NCBI RefSeq assembly: GCF_016055185.1
Contig: NZ_JAECVR010000004.1
Coordinates: forward strand, 1-64,000
DNA length: 64,000 nt
Direction of reading: 5' to 3'
DNA from: Paenactinomyces guangxiensis
GTDB taxonomy: Bacteria > Bacillota > Bacilli > Thermoactinomycetales > Thermoactinomycetaceae
Every line of letters starts with the position of its first letter. The stretch's first letter is position 1. Both the position numbers and the translations under genes were made by a program. The notes beneath the pieces are model-generated. The model had not been told where the DNA came from. It did no database searches and saw only the letters and a program-made list of their open reading frames with translations. Positions 1 through 8,964 of the stretch are shown here, one piece after another.

Positions 1-47
1 GTCCACCCCCTATGAATGATGGATATTCACTTTTCAAAGAACGAGTT

Positions 48-695
48 TTAACTGGAAATGGATTGTTTTTGAGGATTTAAACTTACTATACGAGGAGGGT
101 ATAAGATGTGGGGTTGAATGCTTTTTAAGAGACTGTTCAATCCGGGTTTTCTTTTTAATGAGGGATGATAAATGACGATCTTTCCATAACCGGATTGTTT
201 TGCTAACTTTTTGCACTGCTCCAACCTGTCTTTATCTATAATGGTCATAGACGAGAGGCTGTTGGAAGGACGAAATTCCCCGATCACGTAGCCGATCTGT
301 TCCAGATAGTTTCCCGCAAATTCGAGAAACAGCCCTTTATATATATCAGAAGATCTCTGCTCATATGAAGCATATTCACTTGACCACTGTCCCTCTTTGA
401 TAACCCAGGCCCGGCGTTTGAGCCAGGAAAACCACGATTGATTGGACCTTTCGGAAGTGAATGGGTCATTCCATTCAAACAGCAACTCACGATCCTGTAA
501 GCCGTTAATAAGGGCAAACCAGGGCAAATTGCCGGCAGGTTTATGGAAATTTTTCCAGTCCCCTCGTTTAGTCTTAAACTCTTGAAAATAGCTCATCGGC
601 TTTTCAATGCTTAAACGAATTTCCTCTTCCAATAAACGATCTTGAGGGAGCAACCACCGGCATAGTTCAACCAGTTTTTCCGGCTTGTATCTCAT
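48..695 (-). CDS. Hypothetical protein, about 215 residues
   Basis: I do not recognise a family. The protein is soluble-looking and rich in Trp and aromatic residues in its first half (FALINGLQDRELLFEW, SWFSWLKRRAW), with no signal peptide or membrane segment. It ends in a basic, Pro/Ser-rich tail. An ATG 18 codons further upstream is in frame, but the start at 695 is preferred because GGGAGGG lies about 8 bases before it. It diverges from the VOC-family gene starting at 852 and the two share the intervening promoter region. Function unknown. Confidence 0.6.
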   Translation of the reverse strand: MRYKPEKLVELCRWLLPQDRLLEEEIRLSIEKPMSYFQEFKTKRGDWKNFHKPAGNLPWFALINGLQDRELLFEWNDPFTSERSNQSWFSWLKRRAWVIKEGQWSSEYASYEQRSSDIYKGLFLEFAGNYLEQIGYVIGEFRPSNSLSSMTIIDKDRLEQCKKLAKQSGYGKIVIYHPSLKRKPGLNSLLKSIQPHILYPPRIVSLNPQKQSISS

Positions 696-731
696 CCATA
701 TATCCCTCCCCGGACGTGTGATCTTTCCCAA

Positions 732-761
732 TTGCAGAAATCCGAACAAGTGTTCTATAAT
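732..761 (+). promoter_or_regulatory. Candidate sigma-A promoter for the VOC gene
   Basis: TTGCAG at 732-737 and a perfect TATAAT at 756-761 are separated by 18 bases. The gene start at 852 lies about 85 bases downstream of the expected transcription start. Seen in sequence; not tested. Confidence 0.5.
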
Positions 762-851
762 GATTATATGGGAACAATTGTTTTAAAGCAAGTTATTTTT
801 TGTCCTTTGCAAACAAGAGAGATCATTTTCAACCAACAAGGAGAGTTTAAG

Positions 852-1259
852 ATGATTCAGGTTCGCTTTTCCCATTTGGACTATAATGTGGCAGACTTGC
901 AGAAAGCCATGCGATTTTACGATCCGCTGATGGCTTATCTTGGTTTTCAAAAAGAGACTTGCCAACCCACCTGGTGTTTATACGGAAATCAAAGGTTTAA
1001 ACTTTGTCTGGTTGAGTGTGAGGATATCTATAAATGGGAGGGTTTTCACCGAAAGCGTCCCGGACTTAATCATCTGGCATTTCAAGTGGAGAAAAAGGAG
1101 GAAGTAAATCAAGTGCATTCCTTTTTATTACAAAAAAACATTCCGATTCTCTATGGGGGGCCGGGACAATTTCATAATGAAACAGAATATTATGCGGTCT
1201 TTTTTGAAGATCCTTTTCGGCTGAAGCTGGAAGTGGTATACAGCCCCGGATATTTATAA
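852..1259 (+). CDS. VOC / glyoxalase-family protein
   Basis: A 135-residue single-domain member of the vicinal oxygen chelate superfamily. The N-terminus (FSHLDYNVADLQKAMRFYD) has the usual first beta-alpha unit with the metal-binding-type His. The later segment PGLNHLAFQV and the C-terminal FFEDPFRLKLEVVY (E before V, typical metal ligand position) complete the fold. The start at 852 is chosen because AAGGAG lies 8 bases upstream; the longer open frame starting at 732 would run through the promoter. The substrate cannot be read from sequence; family members include lyases, dioxygenases and resistance proteins. Confidence 0.85.
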   Translation: MIQVRFSHLDYNVADLQKAMRFYDPLMAYLGFQKETCQPTWCLYGNQRFKLCLVECEDIYKWEGFHRKRPGLNHLAFQVEKKEEVNQVHSFLLQKNIPILYGGPGQFHNETEYYAVFFEDPFRLKLEVVYSPGYL

Positions 1260-1452
1260 TCTCTTTAAGTTTTTGATCGGGTTCACTAATAAATCTAAAT
1301 ATGATAAGTATAACAAGATGGGGTCATTGCAATCTTTCTTATTTATTTGGCATGTAGTTTTGCGGGGGACTGGTTGCAGGATCACACAATGGAGCGAAAT
1401 GGTTGAAACCTGCTCATGATACATAACATCTGGCTATAAGAAGGTGAAGCAA

Positions 1453-2337
1453 ATGGGTAAATGGGTTTATCATCAAGGGGTGCCTGCAGTCTCTACTTTC
1501 TCGATCGTCGCTCATGATGCGGTAACCGGTGAATTGGGTATAGCCGTGCAATCAAAATTTCTCGCGGTTGGATCAGCCGTCCCGTGGGCAGCGGCCGATG
1601 CCGGGGCGATTGCTACACAATCCTGGGCCAATACCGGCTACGGTCCCCGTGGCCTTGAAATGCTAAGGGATGGTAAAGATCCTGACGAGGTGCTGCAAAC
1701 TCTGCTGAAGGATGACCCCGGACGTGAACTGCGCCAGGTCGGAATCGTCGATCACCAGGGGCGAAGTGCCACATTTACCGGTTCAGAGTGTTTACCATGG
1801 GCGGGGGGAATTGCCGGTCCCGGCTTTGCCTGTCAGGGAAATATTCTGGCCGGTGCAGAAGTGGTTCAGGAAATGGCGAGAGTTTTCCAGGAAACAAGCG
1901 GGAACTTGCCGGAACGGCTCGTTGCGTCACTGGCAGCAGGGCAGAAGGCAGGCGGTGACCGCCGGGGCATGCAATCGGCTGCACTTTATGTAGTAAAGCC
2001 GGATGGAGGCTATGGCGGGTTTAATGATCGTTATATTGATCTCCGGGTGGATGACCATTCTCAGCCCATCGAAGAGTTGGAACGATTATTAAAGTTGCAC
2101 CGCCTCTATTTTGAACGGTCAACCCCGGAAGATCTGCTGCCTTTAGAGGATGATTTGCTTGCCGAAGTGAGAAGTTTGCTTCACCAGGCTGGTTATAAAC
2201 CAGGTGACACTCCGGGATATGATAAGCAAACCAAAGAAGCCCTGAAAGAATATTTCCTAACAGAAAACTTCGATGAACGTTGGACAGAGGAGCCTGTGAT
2301 TGACCGCCGGGTGCTGGAATATATGAGAAATCGATAA
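1453..2337 (+). CDS. DUF1028 family protein with C-terminal peptidoglycan-binding-like domain
   Basis: The N-terminal 200 residues match the DUF1028 family: STFSIVAHDAVTGELGIAVQ at the start, then SKFLAVGSAVPWA and QSWANTGYGP. The family is predicted to have an Ntn-hydrolase fold, with the first Ser or Thr as possible nucleophile. The last 90 residues (PIEELERLLKLHRLYF to YKPGDTPGYDKQTKEAL) resemble the small helical peptidoglycan-binding-type domain often fused to DUF1028. There is no signal peptide. Start ATG 1453 is preferred over GTG 1444 because AAGGTG lies 6 bases before it. The reaction is unknown. Confidence 0.8.
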   Translation: MGKWVYHQGVPAVSTFSIVAHDAVTGELGIAVQSKFLAVGSAVPWAAADAGAIATQSWANTGYGPRGLEMLRDGKDPDEVLQTLLKDDPGRELRQVGIVDHQGRSATFTGSECLPWAGGIAGPGFACQGNILAGAEVVQEMARVFQETSGNLPERLVASLAAGQKAGGDRRGMQSAALYVVKPDGGYGGFNDRYIDLRVDDHSQPIEELERLLKLHRLYFERSTPEDLLPLEDDLLAEVRSLLHQAGYKPGDTPGYDKQTKEALKEYFLTENFDERWTEEPVIDRRVLEYMRNR

Positions 2338-2350
2338 CGACAAACGAAGA

Positions 2351-2391
2351 AAGCGGGTTCCTGCGGCTTATGCAGTAAGAACCCGCTTTTT
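2351..2391. terminator. Bidirectional intrinsic terminator
   Basis: A 10-bp perfect stem, AAGCGGGTTC (2351-2360) with GAACCCGCTT (2379-2388), is followed by TTT on the plus strand and a T-rich TTTCTTCG on the minus strand. It separates the convergent DUF1028 and uppP genes. Confidence 0.85.
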
Positions 2392-2428
2392 CGAAACATA
2401 GGATAGTCATTCATTTCCGGAAGTCCGC

Positions 2429-3211
2429 TTAAAAATACCCTAGCCATTGAGCCCCGAGTACCACTGCGCCCAATATCCACACATAAACTGCAAACCCCTT
2501 GAGTGAACCTCTTTGCAAAATGGAGATCATCCATTTGACAGCAATGTATCCGAGTACTGCGGACAGGAGGGTTCCAAGCAACAATGCGCTGAGGGGAAGC
2601 ATTTCCGCCCCCCCGTCTAGTAGCTTTTTTCCCTGATATACCACTGCTCCGGCAATGGATGGAATCGAAAGCAAAAAGGAAAAGTAGGCCGCAGCCGCTT
2701 TGTCGATTTTACGGAAGAGGGCAGCAGCAATCGTAAGACCGGAGCGGGAGAGTGCGGGCATGATGGCAGCCCCCTGGAAGACCCCGATGAGGAAGGCGTC
2801 ACTGTAACGGATTTGATCAACCGTTTTATAACCCTGATGTTTTATGGTGTCTGATGCCCACAAAACCACACCCGTCACTAAAAATTCCCATCCGATGGTC
2901 ACGCCTGTTTGCGAGATCTCTTCAAAGTAATCTTTAAAGGTTAAACCGATGATTACGGTTGGGATGGTACCAACAAGGACCAATAAGCTGATCCGGCTCC
3001 ACGGCTTGCGGATCATATGCAGGATTTCCCGCCAGTAAACAGTTAAGACAGCCAATAATGTCCCGAAATGGAGCATCGTGTCCAGAAACAGACCGGCTTC
3101 ATCCAGACCGAACAAATGGCGACCCAAATAAAGATGGCCTGTACTGCTAATCGGTAAAAATTCAGTTAAACCCTGAATGATACCAAGAATAGCCGCTTCA
3201 ATCCAACTCAT
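2429..3211 (-). CDS. uppP: Undecaprenyl-diphosphatase UppP (BacA family)
   Basis: A membrane phosphatase that recycles undecaprenyl diphosphate to the monophosphate lipid carrier for wall synthesis. The first conserved region EFLPISSTGH is present near residues 17-26. The second region reads PALSRSG, where most family members have PGxSRSG, so an Ala replaces Gly. The protein is about 260 residues with some eight hydrophobic helices, the normal size. ATG 3211 is preferred over ATG 3217 because GAGGG is then 9 bases upstream instead of about 3. It is the last gene of an EamA-thioredoxin-uppP operon with gaps of about 25 bases. Confidence 0.92.
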   Translation of the reverse strand: MSWIEAAILGIIQGLTEFLPISSTGHLYLGRHLFGLDEAGLFLDTMLHFGTLLAVLTVYWREILHMIRKPWSRISLLVLVGTIPTVIIGLTFKDYFEEISQTGVTIGWEFLVTGVVLWASDTIKHQGYKTVDQIRYSDAFLIGVFQGAAIMPALSRSGLTIAAALFRKIDKAAAAYFSFLLSIPSIAGAVVYQGKKLLDGGAEMLPLSALLLGTLLSAVLGYIAVKWMISILQRGSLKGFAVYVWILGAVVLGAQWLGYF

Positions 3212-3235
3212 CAACATTCACCCTCTGCGTCATAT

Positions 3236-3667
3236 TTACGTTGACGAGAGCAGTTTGCCGATCTCTCCGATGACATGAGTTAATGGGACTGTTTCATCGT
3301 AGATACCGTGGATCAACCTGTTTGTGTTGATGATGACACTGCTGGGAACAGAGTTAAGACCATAAGCATCGTAAGTTTCCCTGCCTTTGTCCCGTAAGAC
3401 CGGAAACCGGTAACCCGTCTGCTTTATCATTTCAAACACCCGGTCCGGTTCTGCTTCTCTCCCTGTCACATTGACAGTGAGAAAAACGAGTCCCGGATGT
3501 TGCAGTGACCGGTAAAGCAAATCTTTCTTTGGCAACATCTCCCGGCAGGAAGGGCACCAGGTAACCCAAAATTCAAGCCAAATGATCTTGCCGCGGTAGT
3601 CGGCCAGGGAGTGAGTTTTTCCCTGCAAATCTGTTAAATGAAAGTCAGGAGCTTTCCATTCGGACAC
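3236..3667 (-). CDS. TlpA/ResA-like thioredoxin-fold protein
   Basis: A 143-residue peroxiredoxin/thioredoxin-fold protein. The N-terminal stretch APDFHLTDLQGKTHSLADYR and the FWVTWCPSC site (CPSC as the redox pair) are typical of TlpA/ResA-type reductases. A cis-Pro is present in LNSVPSSVIIN. No signal peptide or N-terminal anchor is visible, so it probably acts in the cytoplasm, unlike ResA. The start is GTG 3667, with AGGAGG 8 bases upstream. It lies between the EamA transporter and uppP in one operon. Its partner is unknown. Confidence 0.85.
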   Translation of the reverse strand: MSEWKAPDFHLTDLQGKTHSLADYRGKIIWLEFWVTWCPSCREMLPKKDLLYRSLQHPGLVFLTVNVTGREAEPDRVFEMIKQTGYRFPVLRDKGRETYDAYGLNSVPSSVIINTNRLIHGIYDETVPLTHVIGEIGKLLSST

Positions 3668-3690
3668 ATGGCTGACCTCCTTTAAGAATG

Positions 3691-4542
3691 TTAAGTTAAG
3701 CGAATGAAGATAAGTCCGGCAAACAGCAAAATCAAGCAGATTGTTTGTACCAGAGAAAGCCGCTCCCGGAAAATGATAATCGATAACACCGCAACAACCA
3801 AACTATTGGTGGCGAAGATAGGAGCAACAATACTGGCCGGTCCGTCTTCAAGGGCAATGGCATAAATCTGCATCCCGGCAAAAGAGAATATTCCCGATCC
3901 CAGTCCCCAGGCAATCCCCGTTTTAATTTTCTCTGTTCGGCGCGATTCTTTTTTGCGGAAAATTTCTGCCGTAAACCAGACAAGCCCAAAGAGATAACTG
4001 ATAAACAAAACAGTTGCATTAGGCAATTGCATTTCTTCAGTAACTTTTAATCCCCCGTTGCGGAAGAAAAAGAGAAAAGTAGCCGTAAGTACAAGCACAT
4101 ACCAGTGATATCCGCGAATGCGCAAACTTTCATTGGGATCGATGGGAAGCAGGGAAACGGCAATCACCAGGAGGATCACACCAATCGTTTCAAATAAGGA
4201 TAAACGTTCACCATATAACCACATCGACAAACCGACAGTGAGCACAATATTGCTGTTGACCAATGGAGAGGTCAAACTGGCCGGCCCAATCTCCAACGCT
4301 TTCATAAATAAGAGATTTCCGGCTGCCGAGCCAAAGCCGATAATCAATCCGGCAAGAAGGATCGCCATGTTAAAACGGGCGACATCGGTCTGGTACATCC
4401 ACCAGAGAAAGCCCAGAGTTCCGGAAAGGTAAAGGCCCCATAGCAGATGGTCAGTCGATCCCTTCCTGGCAGAGCTGGCTTTCATCATAAACCCTGCCAG
4501 GCCGAAGGTAAGGGAGCTGAGCAAAGCTAAGAAAAACCACAT
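3691..4542 (-). CDS. EamA/DMT-superfamily transporter
   Basis: A 283-residue protein with about ten hydrophobic helices in two repeats, the normal layout for drug/metabolite transporters. Each half carries an EamA-like end (LGLAxx-type ATNSLVVAVLSIIIFRERLS in the second half; SNIVLTVGLSMWLYGERLS in the first), with the conserved ERLS motif twice. First gene of the operon with the thioredoxin-like protein and uppP. The Shine-Dalgarno is weak (AAGGG about 12 bases upstream). Substrate unknown. Confidence 0.85.
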   Translation of the reverse strand: MWFFLALLSSLTFGLAGFMMKASSARKGSTDHLLWGLYLSGTLGFLWWMYQTDVARFNMAILLAGLIIGFGSAAGNLLFMKALEIGPASLTSPLVNSNIVLTVGLSMWLYGERLSLFETIGVILLVIAVSLLPIDPNESLRIRGYHWYVLVLTATFLFFFRNGGLKVTEEMQLPNATVLFISYLFGLVWFTAEIFRKKESRRTEKIKTGIAWGLGSGIFSFAGMQIYAIALEDGPASIVAPIFATNSLVVAVLSIIIFRERLSLVQTICLILLFAGLIFIRLT

Positions 4543-4767
4543 GTGTTATGTCGACCCTTTCTACGTTGTAAGGTACAGTGGTAACTTAGATATCATACCG
4601 CTAGCATCTGACCTCGTCCACAGGGATCATTTATATGTTTATGTGAAAAGAGACAAATTATTTGTTTTCAGCCAAGTCCTTTTCCTTCAGAAATTTGACA
4701 CTGTCCCTGAAAACCGGTCATGCTAAAATAAGAAAAAAGAGGGATCTCCTGATGGGGGAAAGTACTT

Positions 4768-5472
4768 ATGCAACAAAATACAGATTCCATCGAATCATTA
4801 AAAGAAGAAACCAGGCAGCTGGTGGGGCATCAATTGCCGAAAGAAACTTTTTATGACTTTACCCATCCCAATAACCGCATGCTGGTGGCTGTTACCAGTT
4901 TGCGCGCAGGATACGCGGATGTTGCTTATAAACTGTTTCAAACGATTGCGGAAGAAGGACCGAAAGAAAATGCCAATCACCATTTTGCCTACGTGCGAAG
5001 CCTGATTGAAATGGCCGAAATGGATGCACAGGCAGGGCGGTTTTCTCAGGCTGAGACATTGATGGAACAGGCGCTGGAGGCCTATCCTGAATCGATGGGG
5101 TATATGATGAGCCGTGTCCATTTGGAAGTTTATCTGGCTTATTACAAGTTTTACGCAGGTAAAAAAGAAGAGGCAATGAAGCAGATTGAGTCGATCTGCA
5201 AGCGGGAACAACAAAAATTTGAGGCATTGCCTGAACATGACGCCAAAAGCCTGATCGGGCCCGGTCTTTGTTATGCCATCCATCAATATGCTCTCTTTTA
5301 CGCTGTTGATGGTGCATGGATACAAGCGGTGAACAAAATGAAAGAAATGCTTCCATATGCACCGGCCATTGACCCTGCGGCTGTTCAGGAAGCGGAACGT
5401 TTGCTTGCCGGGGAAAAAGCGGAGGAGGCATTTAACCGCTATACTGAAGCCATTTGCTACAATGACGCGTAA
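4768..5472 (+). CDS. TPR-like hypothetical protein
   Basis: A 234-residue helical protein with tetratricopeptide-like helix pairs in the middle (AYKLFQTIAEEGPKEN, RFSQAETLMEQALEAYPES, YYKFYAGKKEEAMKQIESI) and no membrane segment. A GGGGGAAAG sequence lies 5 bases before the ATG. It is followed after 34 bases by the DUF1802 gene and the two are probably co-transcribed. A scaffold or adaptor role is plausible for a TPR fold; no enzyme motif is visible. Confidence 0.75.
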   Translation: MQQNTDSIESLKEETRQLVGHQLPKETFYDFTHPNNRMLVAVTSLRAGYADVAYKLFQTIAEEGPKENANHHFAYVRSLIEMAEMDAQAGRFSQAETLMEQALEAYPESMGYMMSRVHLEVYLAYYKFYAGKKEEAMKQIESICKREQQKFEALPEHDAKSLIGPGLCYAIHQYALFYAVDGAWIQAVNKMKEMLPYAPAIDPAAVQEAERLLAGEKAEEAFNRYTEAICYNDA

Positions 5473-5506
5473 TTAAATTAATCTTGCAGATGAGGGGGCG
5501 TTTCTG

Positions 5507-6091
5507 ATGAACCCATCCGTACAAACGACAACCACCATGGCCCTGAAAGATTGGGCTGTTACCGTGGAAGCCCTGGGAGCGGGCAAACAGATCATCTTGA
5601 TGCGAAAGGGCGGCATTCGTGAGGAAACCCGCCATTTTGAAGTGCAAAGCGACCAGTTTTTCCTGTATCCTGCTTATGAGCACCAGAAAGAGGAGCTGCT
5701 AAAGCCGGATCACCGGGGGGAGATTGCCAAAACGCTGGAAGACTGGTCCCCGGAGCAGACAACCGTTCCCATTAAATATTATGCCCGGTTATATGAAGAT
5801 GTGGAAGTAATGGATGAGGAAGCTTTGCATCGCCTGTACCCACACCATATCTGGACCAATCACTTTGCCACCGAAAGGCTGAAATGGAAGAAAAAACTGC
5901 CGCTTCATTTGCTGATTGTTCGTGTCTACAAATTGAATCAGCCTGTGGAAGTGAAAATTCGTGATGAATATACAGGTTGCAAGTCGTGGTTGAGGCTGCC
6001 GGAGGATGTAACCCGTCTGCCAGCCCAACCGGTACTCAGTGAGGCAGAATTTACGGCTGAAGTGCAAAAGATAAAGGCCCTGGTAGGCTGA
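5507..6091 (+). CDS. DUF1802 family protein
   Basis: A 194-residue protein of the DUF1802 family, recognised from ALKDWAVTVEALGAGKQII and LMRKGGIREE near the N-terminus and FFLYPAYEHQ about 25 residues later. Members are short cytoplasmic proteins in Firmicutes and cyanobacteria with no established function. GAGGGGG precedes the ATG. It forms a pair with the upstream TPR-like gene and ends just before a shared terminator. Confidence 0.82.
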   Translation: MNPSVQTTTTMALKDWAVTVEALGAGKQIILMRKGGIREETRHFEVQSDQFFLYPAYEHQKEELLKPDHRGEIAKTLEDWSPEQTTVPIKYYARLYEDVEVMDEEALHRLYPHHIWTNHFATERLKWKKKLPLHLLIVRVYKLNQPVEVKIRDEYTGCKSWLRLPEDVTRLPAQPVLSEAEFTAEVQKIKALVG

Positions 6092-6106
6092 ACTGAAGAG
6101 GATAAA

Positions 6107-6147
6107 AAGGAAGCGGACTTCGCTCTGGCAGCCCGCTTCCTTGTTTT
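6107..6147. terminator. Intrinsic terminator between convergent genes
   Basis: A 10-bp perfect stem AAGGAAGCGG (6107-6116) with CCGCTTCCTT (6133-6142) followed by GTTTTAATTT. It ends the TPR-DUF1802 operon; the minus-strand gene at 6146 converges on it. Confidence 0.8.
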
Positions 6148-6421
6148 AATTTGAGTTGCCGACTTGCTGTTCAATTTCCAGCATGATCTCATCCAAAGTC
6201 ATCTCATCTTCTATGTACAGTTTCATCAGTTCCAGGAAGTAAGTGTTTTTCTCTTTTGGTACTTGAAGAGCTTCCATCAGGTCATTAAAAGGATCAAAAT
6301 GACGTGAAATAAGGTGAATGCTTCTGGATTGGAACATGATTTCCAATTTCTGTGTTTTTTCATAAATGTCTTTTAGCATCTTAAGAATGATGAAAACCAG
6401 TTGTTTTTTTTGTTGATCCAT
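6146..6421 (-). CDS. Small hypothetical helical protein, 91 residues
   Basis: No family recognised. It is predicted to be mostly alpha-helical, with a hydrophobic-basic first third and a very acidic end (LYIEDEMTLDEIMLEIEQQ). It could be a small dimeric adaptor. AAGGGAATTATAA directly precedes the ATG at 6421, giving a good ribosome binding site. Its promoter must lie in the AT-rich 6422-6634 gap, which it shares divergently with the quinone oxidoreductase gene. Confidence 0.6.
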   Translation of the reverse strand: MDQQKKQLVFIILKMLKDIYEKTQKLEIMFQSRSIHLISRHFDPFNDLMEALQVPKEKNTYFLELMKLYIEDEMTLDEIMLEIEQQVGNSN

Positions 6422-6634
6422 TTATAATTCCCTTTCTATAAGCTGATAAGTCAATCTTTGTTTCATGGATATTATAGCAAAGTATTTATATTTTCTACAT
6501 ATATATTATATATAAATTTATTTTAAATAAAATTAAAATGAGCTCTGTTCAAGGAACGGTTTGCTGTGTGATTGGACCGGGAAAAAATAAATAATTATGT
6601 ATAGGAATCAAATCGGTAAAAAGGAGCGGAGCCT

Positions 6635-7621
6635 GTGAAAGCAATTTTGGTTACTGAACCGGGGGGAGCAGAAAAGCTTTATATGGGCGAGTACCCCAAA
6701 CCATCGTGTCAGCCCGGCGAGATATTGGTAAAAGTGAAAGCGACTGCTCTTAACCGGGCTGATATTTTACAGCGGGAAGGAAAGTATCCTCCGCCACCGG
6801 GTGCCAGTCCGGTGATGGGACTGGAGATTGCCGGGGTAGTTGAAGAAGTAGGAGAACAGTTTACAGGAGTTTGGCATCCGGGTGACCGGGTTTTTGGATT
6901 GTTGCCGGGAGGAGGGTATGCTGAGTATGCGGTGATACCGGGTGAAATGGCGATACCCGTCCCGGACTCCTTTACGTTTGCACAAGCGGCCGCCATTCCT
7001 GAGGTGTTTTTGACTGCTTATCAAGCATTATTCTGGGTAGGAAAGCTGCAAAAAGGAGAAACAGTCCTTATTCATGCGGGGGCAAGCGGTGTGGGTACAG
7101 CGGCGATTCAGCTGGCAAAAGCAGTGGGGGCCAACCCGATCGTTACCGTGGGATCTGATGAAAAAAGAGAGGCATGCCAAAAGTTAGGGGCCAGTTTTGC
7201 ATTTAACTATAAAGAGGGGCCGTTTACGGAGAAAGTGAAAAACGCGACAAACGGAGCGGGGGTTGATCTTATTCTCGACTTTGTCGGGGCTCCTTACTGG
7301 GATTCAAACCTGGCACTTCTCAAAGTCGATGGACGCTTCGTTCTGATCAGTACCCTGGGAGGGAGCCGGGTTGAATCTGTTTCACTTGGTCAAATACTGG
7401 CCAAACGGCTGCAAATAACAGGAACTACTTTACGCTCCCGGCCGCTGGATTATAAAATCCGCTTGACGAAAGAGTTTTCTTCCTTTGCTCTTCCCCGTTT
7501 CAAAAACGGAGAACTGCACCCGGTAATCGATCAAATTTTTTCATGGACAGAAGTGCAAAAAGCGCATCGCTATATGGAGTGGAATCAAAACATCGGAAAA
7601 ATTATTCTGACCATCGAGTAA
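6635..7621 (+). CDS. NAD(P)H-quinone oxidoreductase, PIG3-type MDR family
   Basis: A 328-residue zinc-independent medium-chain dehydrogenase/reductase. It has the GroES-like N-terminal half (KATALNRADILQREGKYPPP, VMGLEIAGVVEEVG) and a Rossmann half with the nucleotide loop HAGASGVGTAAIQLAK. The NRAD..QREG.YPPP pattern is characteristic of PIG3/QOR-type quinone reductases. The start is GTG 6635, with AAGGAG 8 bases upstream. It probably reduces quinones or enones with NADPH. Transcribed alone or with the following CMD gene. Confidence 0.88.
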   Translation: MKAILVTEPGGAEKLYMGEYPKPSCQPGEILVKVKATALNRADILQREGKYPPPPGASPVMGLEIAGVVEEVGEQFTGVWHPGDRVFGLLPGGGYAEYAVIPGEMAIPVPDSFTFAQAAAIPEVFLTAYQALFWVGKLQKGETVLIHAGASGVGTAAIQLAKAVGANPIVTVGSDEKREACQKLGASFAFNYKEGPFTEKVKNATNGAGVDLILDFVGAPYWDSNLALLKVDGRFVLISTLGGSRVESVSLGQILAKRLQITGTTLRSRPLDYKIRLTKEFSSFALPRFKNGELHPVIDQIFSWTEVQKAHRYMEWNQNIGKIILTIE

Positions 7622-7728
7622 TGCCGGATATATAAAGTTATTTTTTTGATGTAGAATTTTTGTATGTTTCCCTTCAAACAGGACAAGATAACCTTGAAAT
7701 TTTTTGTCATTGAAGGAGGATTACAAAA

Positions 7729-8085
7729 ATGGATGGAACAATGATTCAACAAGCACTGCGGGAGTATCAGCGGGGAGTGGGACACCTGGCTGAACAGTTG
7801 CCCGATGTGGTTCGCGAATATAACCGGTTTACGGACGCCTGTTTTGCAGAAGGTGAACTGTCCAAAAAAATAAAGCATTTGATCGGCCTTTCCCTCGGAG
7901 TTTATACCAATGATGAATACTGTATCATTTTCCATACGAAAGGGGCGGTTGATCACGGGGCAAGTGACCGTGAAGTGCTAGAGGCAGCCGCGGTTTGCGG
8001 TGCGTTTGGCGGCGGTTCCGCCATGTCACAAGCGGTCACTCTTGTTCAGGAGGCGCTGACGGAGTTTCGGGGGCAAACGCATTGA
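7729..8085 (+). CDS. Carboxymuconolactone decarboxylase (AhpD-like) family protein
   Basis: A 118-residue all-helical CMD-domain protein. The core KIKHLIGLSLGVYTNDEYCIIFHTKGAVDHGAS aligns with the AhpD-type active-site helix (shown here in pieces: YCIIFH and the following KGAVDHGAS). Where AhpD has CxxC, only the second Cys is present and the first position is acidic, so a thiol-disulfide reaction by CxxC is not possible. The GGAGG ribosome site precedes the ATG. It sits 69 bases upstream of a nitroreductase, suggesting a redox-related role. Confidence 0.82.
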   Translation: MDGTMIQQALREYQRGVGHLAEQLPDVVREYNRFTDACFAEGELSKKIKHLIGLSLGVYTNDEYCIIFHTKGAVDHGASDREVLEAAAVCGAFGGGSAMSQAVTLVQEALTEFRGQTH

Positions 8086-8154
8086 ATCCGGCAAATGCGT
8101 TCGATACATTAGAAACATAGCACAAAAACTCCAATGATGAGAGGTTGAGAGCGA

Positions 8155-8805
8155 ATGGAAACAAAGGAAGCGTTAAGATCCCGCCGTTCTGTAAAAGTTT
8201 ATGATCCAACCCGTGAAGTGACTGACAAACAGCTGGCCGAATTGTTTGAGTTGACCACGTTAGCGCCATCCGCGTGGAACTTCCAGCATTATCAATTCAT
8301 TGCTGTCAGAAGTCCTGAACAGAAGAAAAAACTTCGTGAGGCAGCGCTGAATCAGGAAAAAGTTGAACAAGCTTCAGTCACCCTTGTTGTCTGCGGGGAT
8401 CTCCATGCCTACAAACGGGCCGACAGGGTAGCTCAGGACTTTGCAGATAAAGGGTTCTACGGACCGAATGGCCAGGAAAAAGTAGAAAAACAAGCAAAAA
8501 TGATGGCTGAAACTTATCAAAACAATCCGCAACTGGCCCGCGATGAAGCGATTCGAAGTGCCTCTCTGGCGGCGATGAGCTTAATGATCGCCGCCAGGGA
8601 TATGGGATTAGCCACCTGCCCCATGATCGGCTTTGATGCCGATACCGTTCGCAAAGTTGTACAATTGCCTGAACACCTGTTCCCTGTAATGCTGGTTTCC
8701 CTTGGATATCAGGGGGCGGAACCGCTCCCCCGCAATGATCGGCTGCCGCTTTCCGAAGTGGTCCACATCGACAGCTTTGGTCAGCCGTTTCAATCCAATC
8801 CGTAG
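8155..8805 (+). CDS. Nitroreductase family protein
   Basis: A 216-residue flavoprotein of the nitroreductase family. The FMN-binding N-terminus RSRRSVKVYD and APSAWNFQHYQFIAV are diagnostic, and ASLAAMSLMIAARDMGLATCPM matches the central helix and loop. These enzymes reduce nitro compounds, quinones or enones with NAD(P)H. The gene follows the CMD gene closely and ends before a terminator, so the two probably form a transcription unit. Physiological substrate unknown. Confidence 0.88.
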   Translation: METKEALRSRRSVKVYDPTREVTDKQLAELFELTTLAPSAWNFQHYQFIAVRSPEQKKKLREAALNQEKVEQASVTLVVCGDLHAYKRADRVAQDFADKGFYGPNGQEKVEKQAKMMAETYQNNPQLARDEAIRSASLAAMSLMIAARDMGLATCPMIGFDADTVRKVVQLPEHLFPVMLVSLGYQGAEPLPRNDRLPLSEVVHIDSFGQPFQSNP

Positions 8806-8837
8806 GCCTTACTACAATATAAAGAATAACCTTTTGC

Positions 8838-8863
8838 CCGGCACCTGATTTGCCGGCTTTTTC
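8838..8863 (+). terminator. Intrinsic terminator
   Basis: Stem CCGGCA (8838-8843) with TGCCGG (8851-8856) followed by CTTTTT, just after the nitroreductase gene. Confidence 0.65.
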
Positions 8864-8964
8864 AATGATAAAATATAAACGTCTACTTGAAGGATATTAA
8901 GAATTATGATTAGAATAATTTAAGAGATATTTTCGATTTAGAAAAAATTTATAAGGGTGGATGA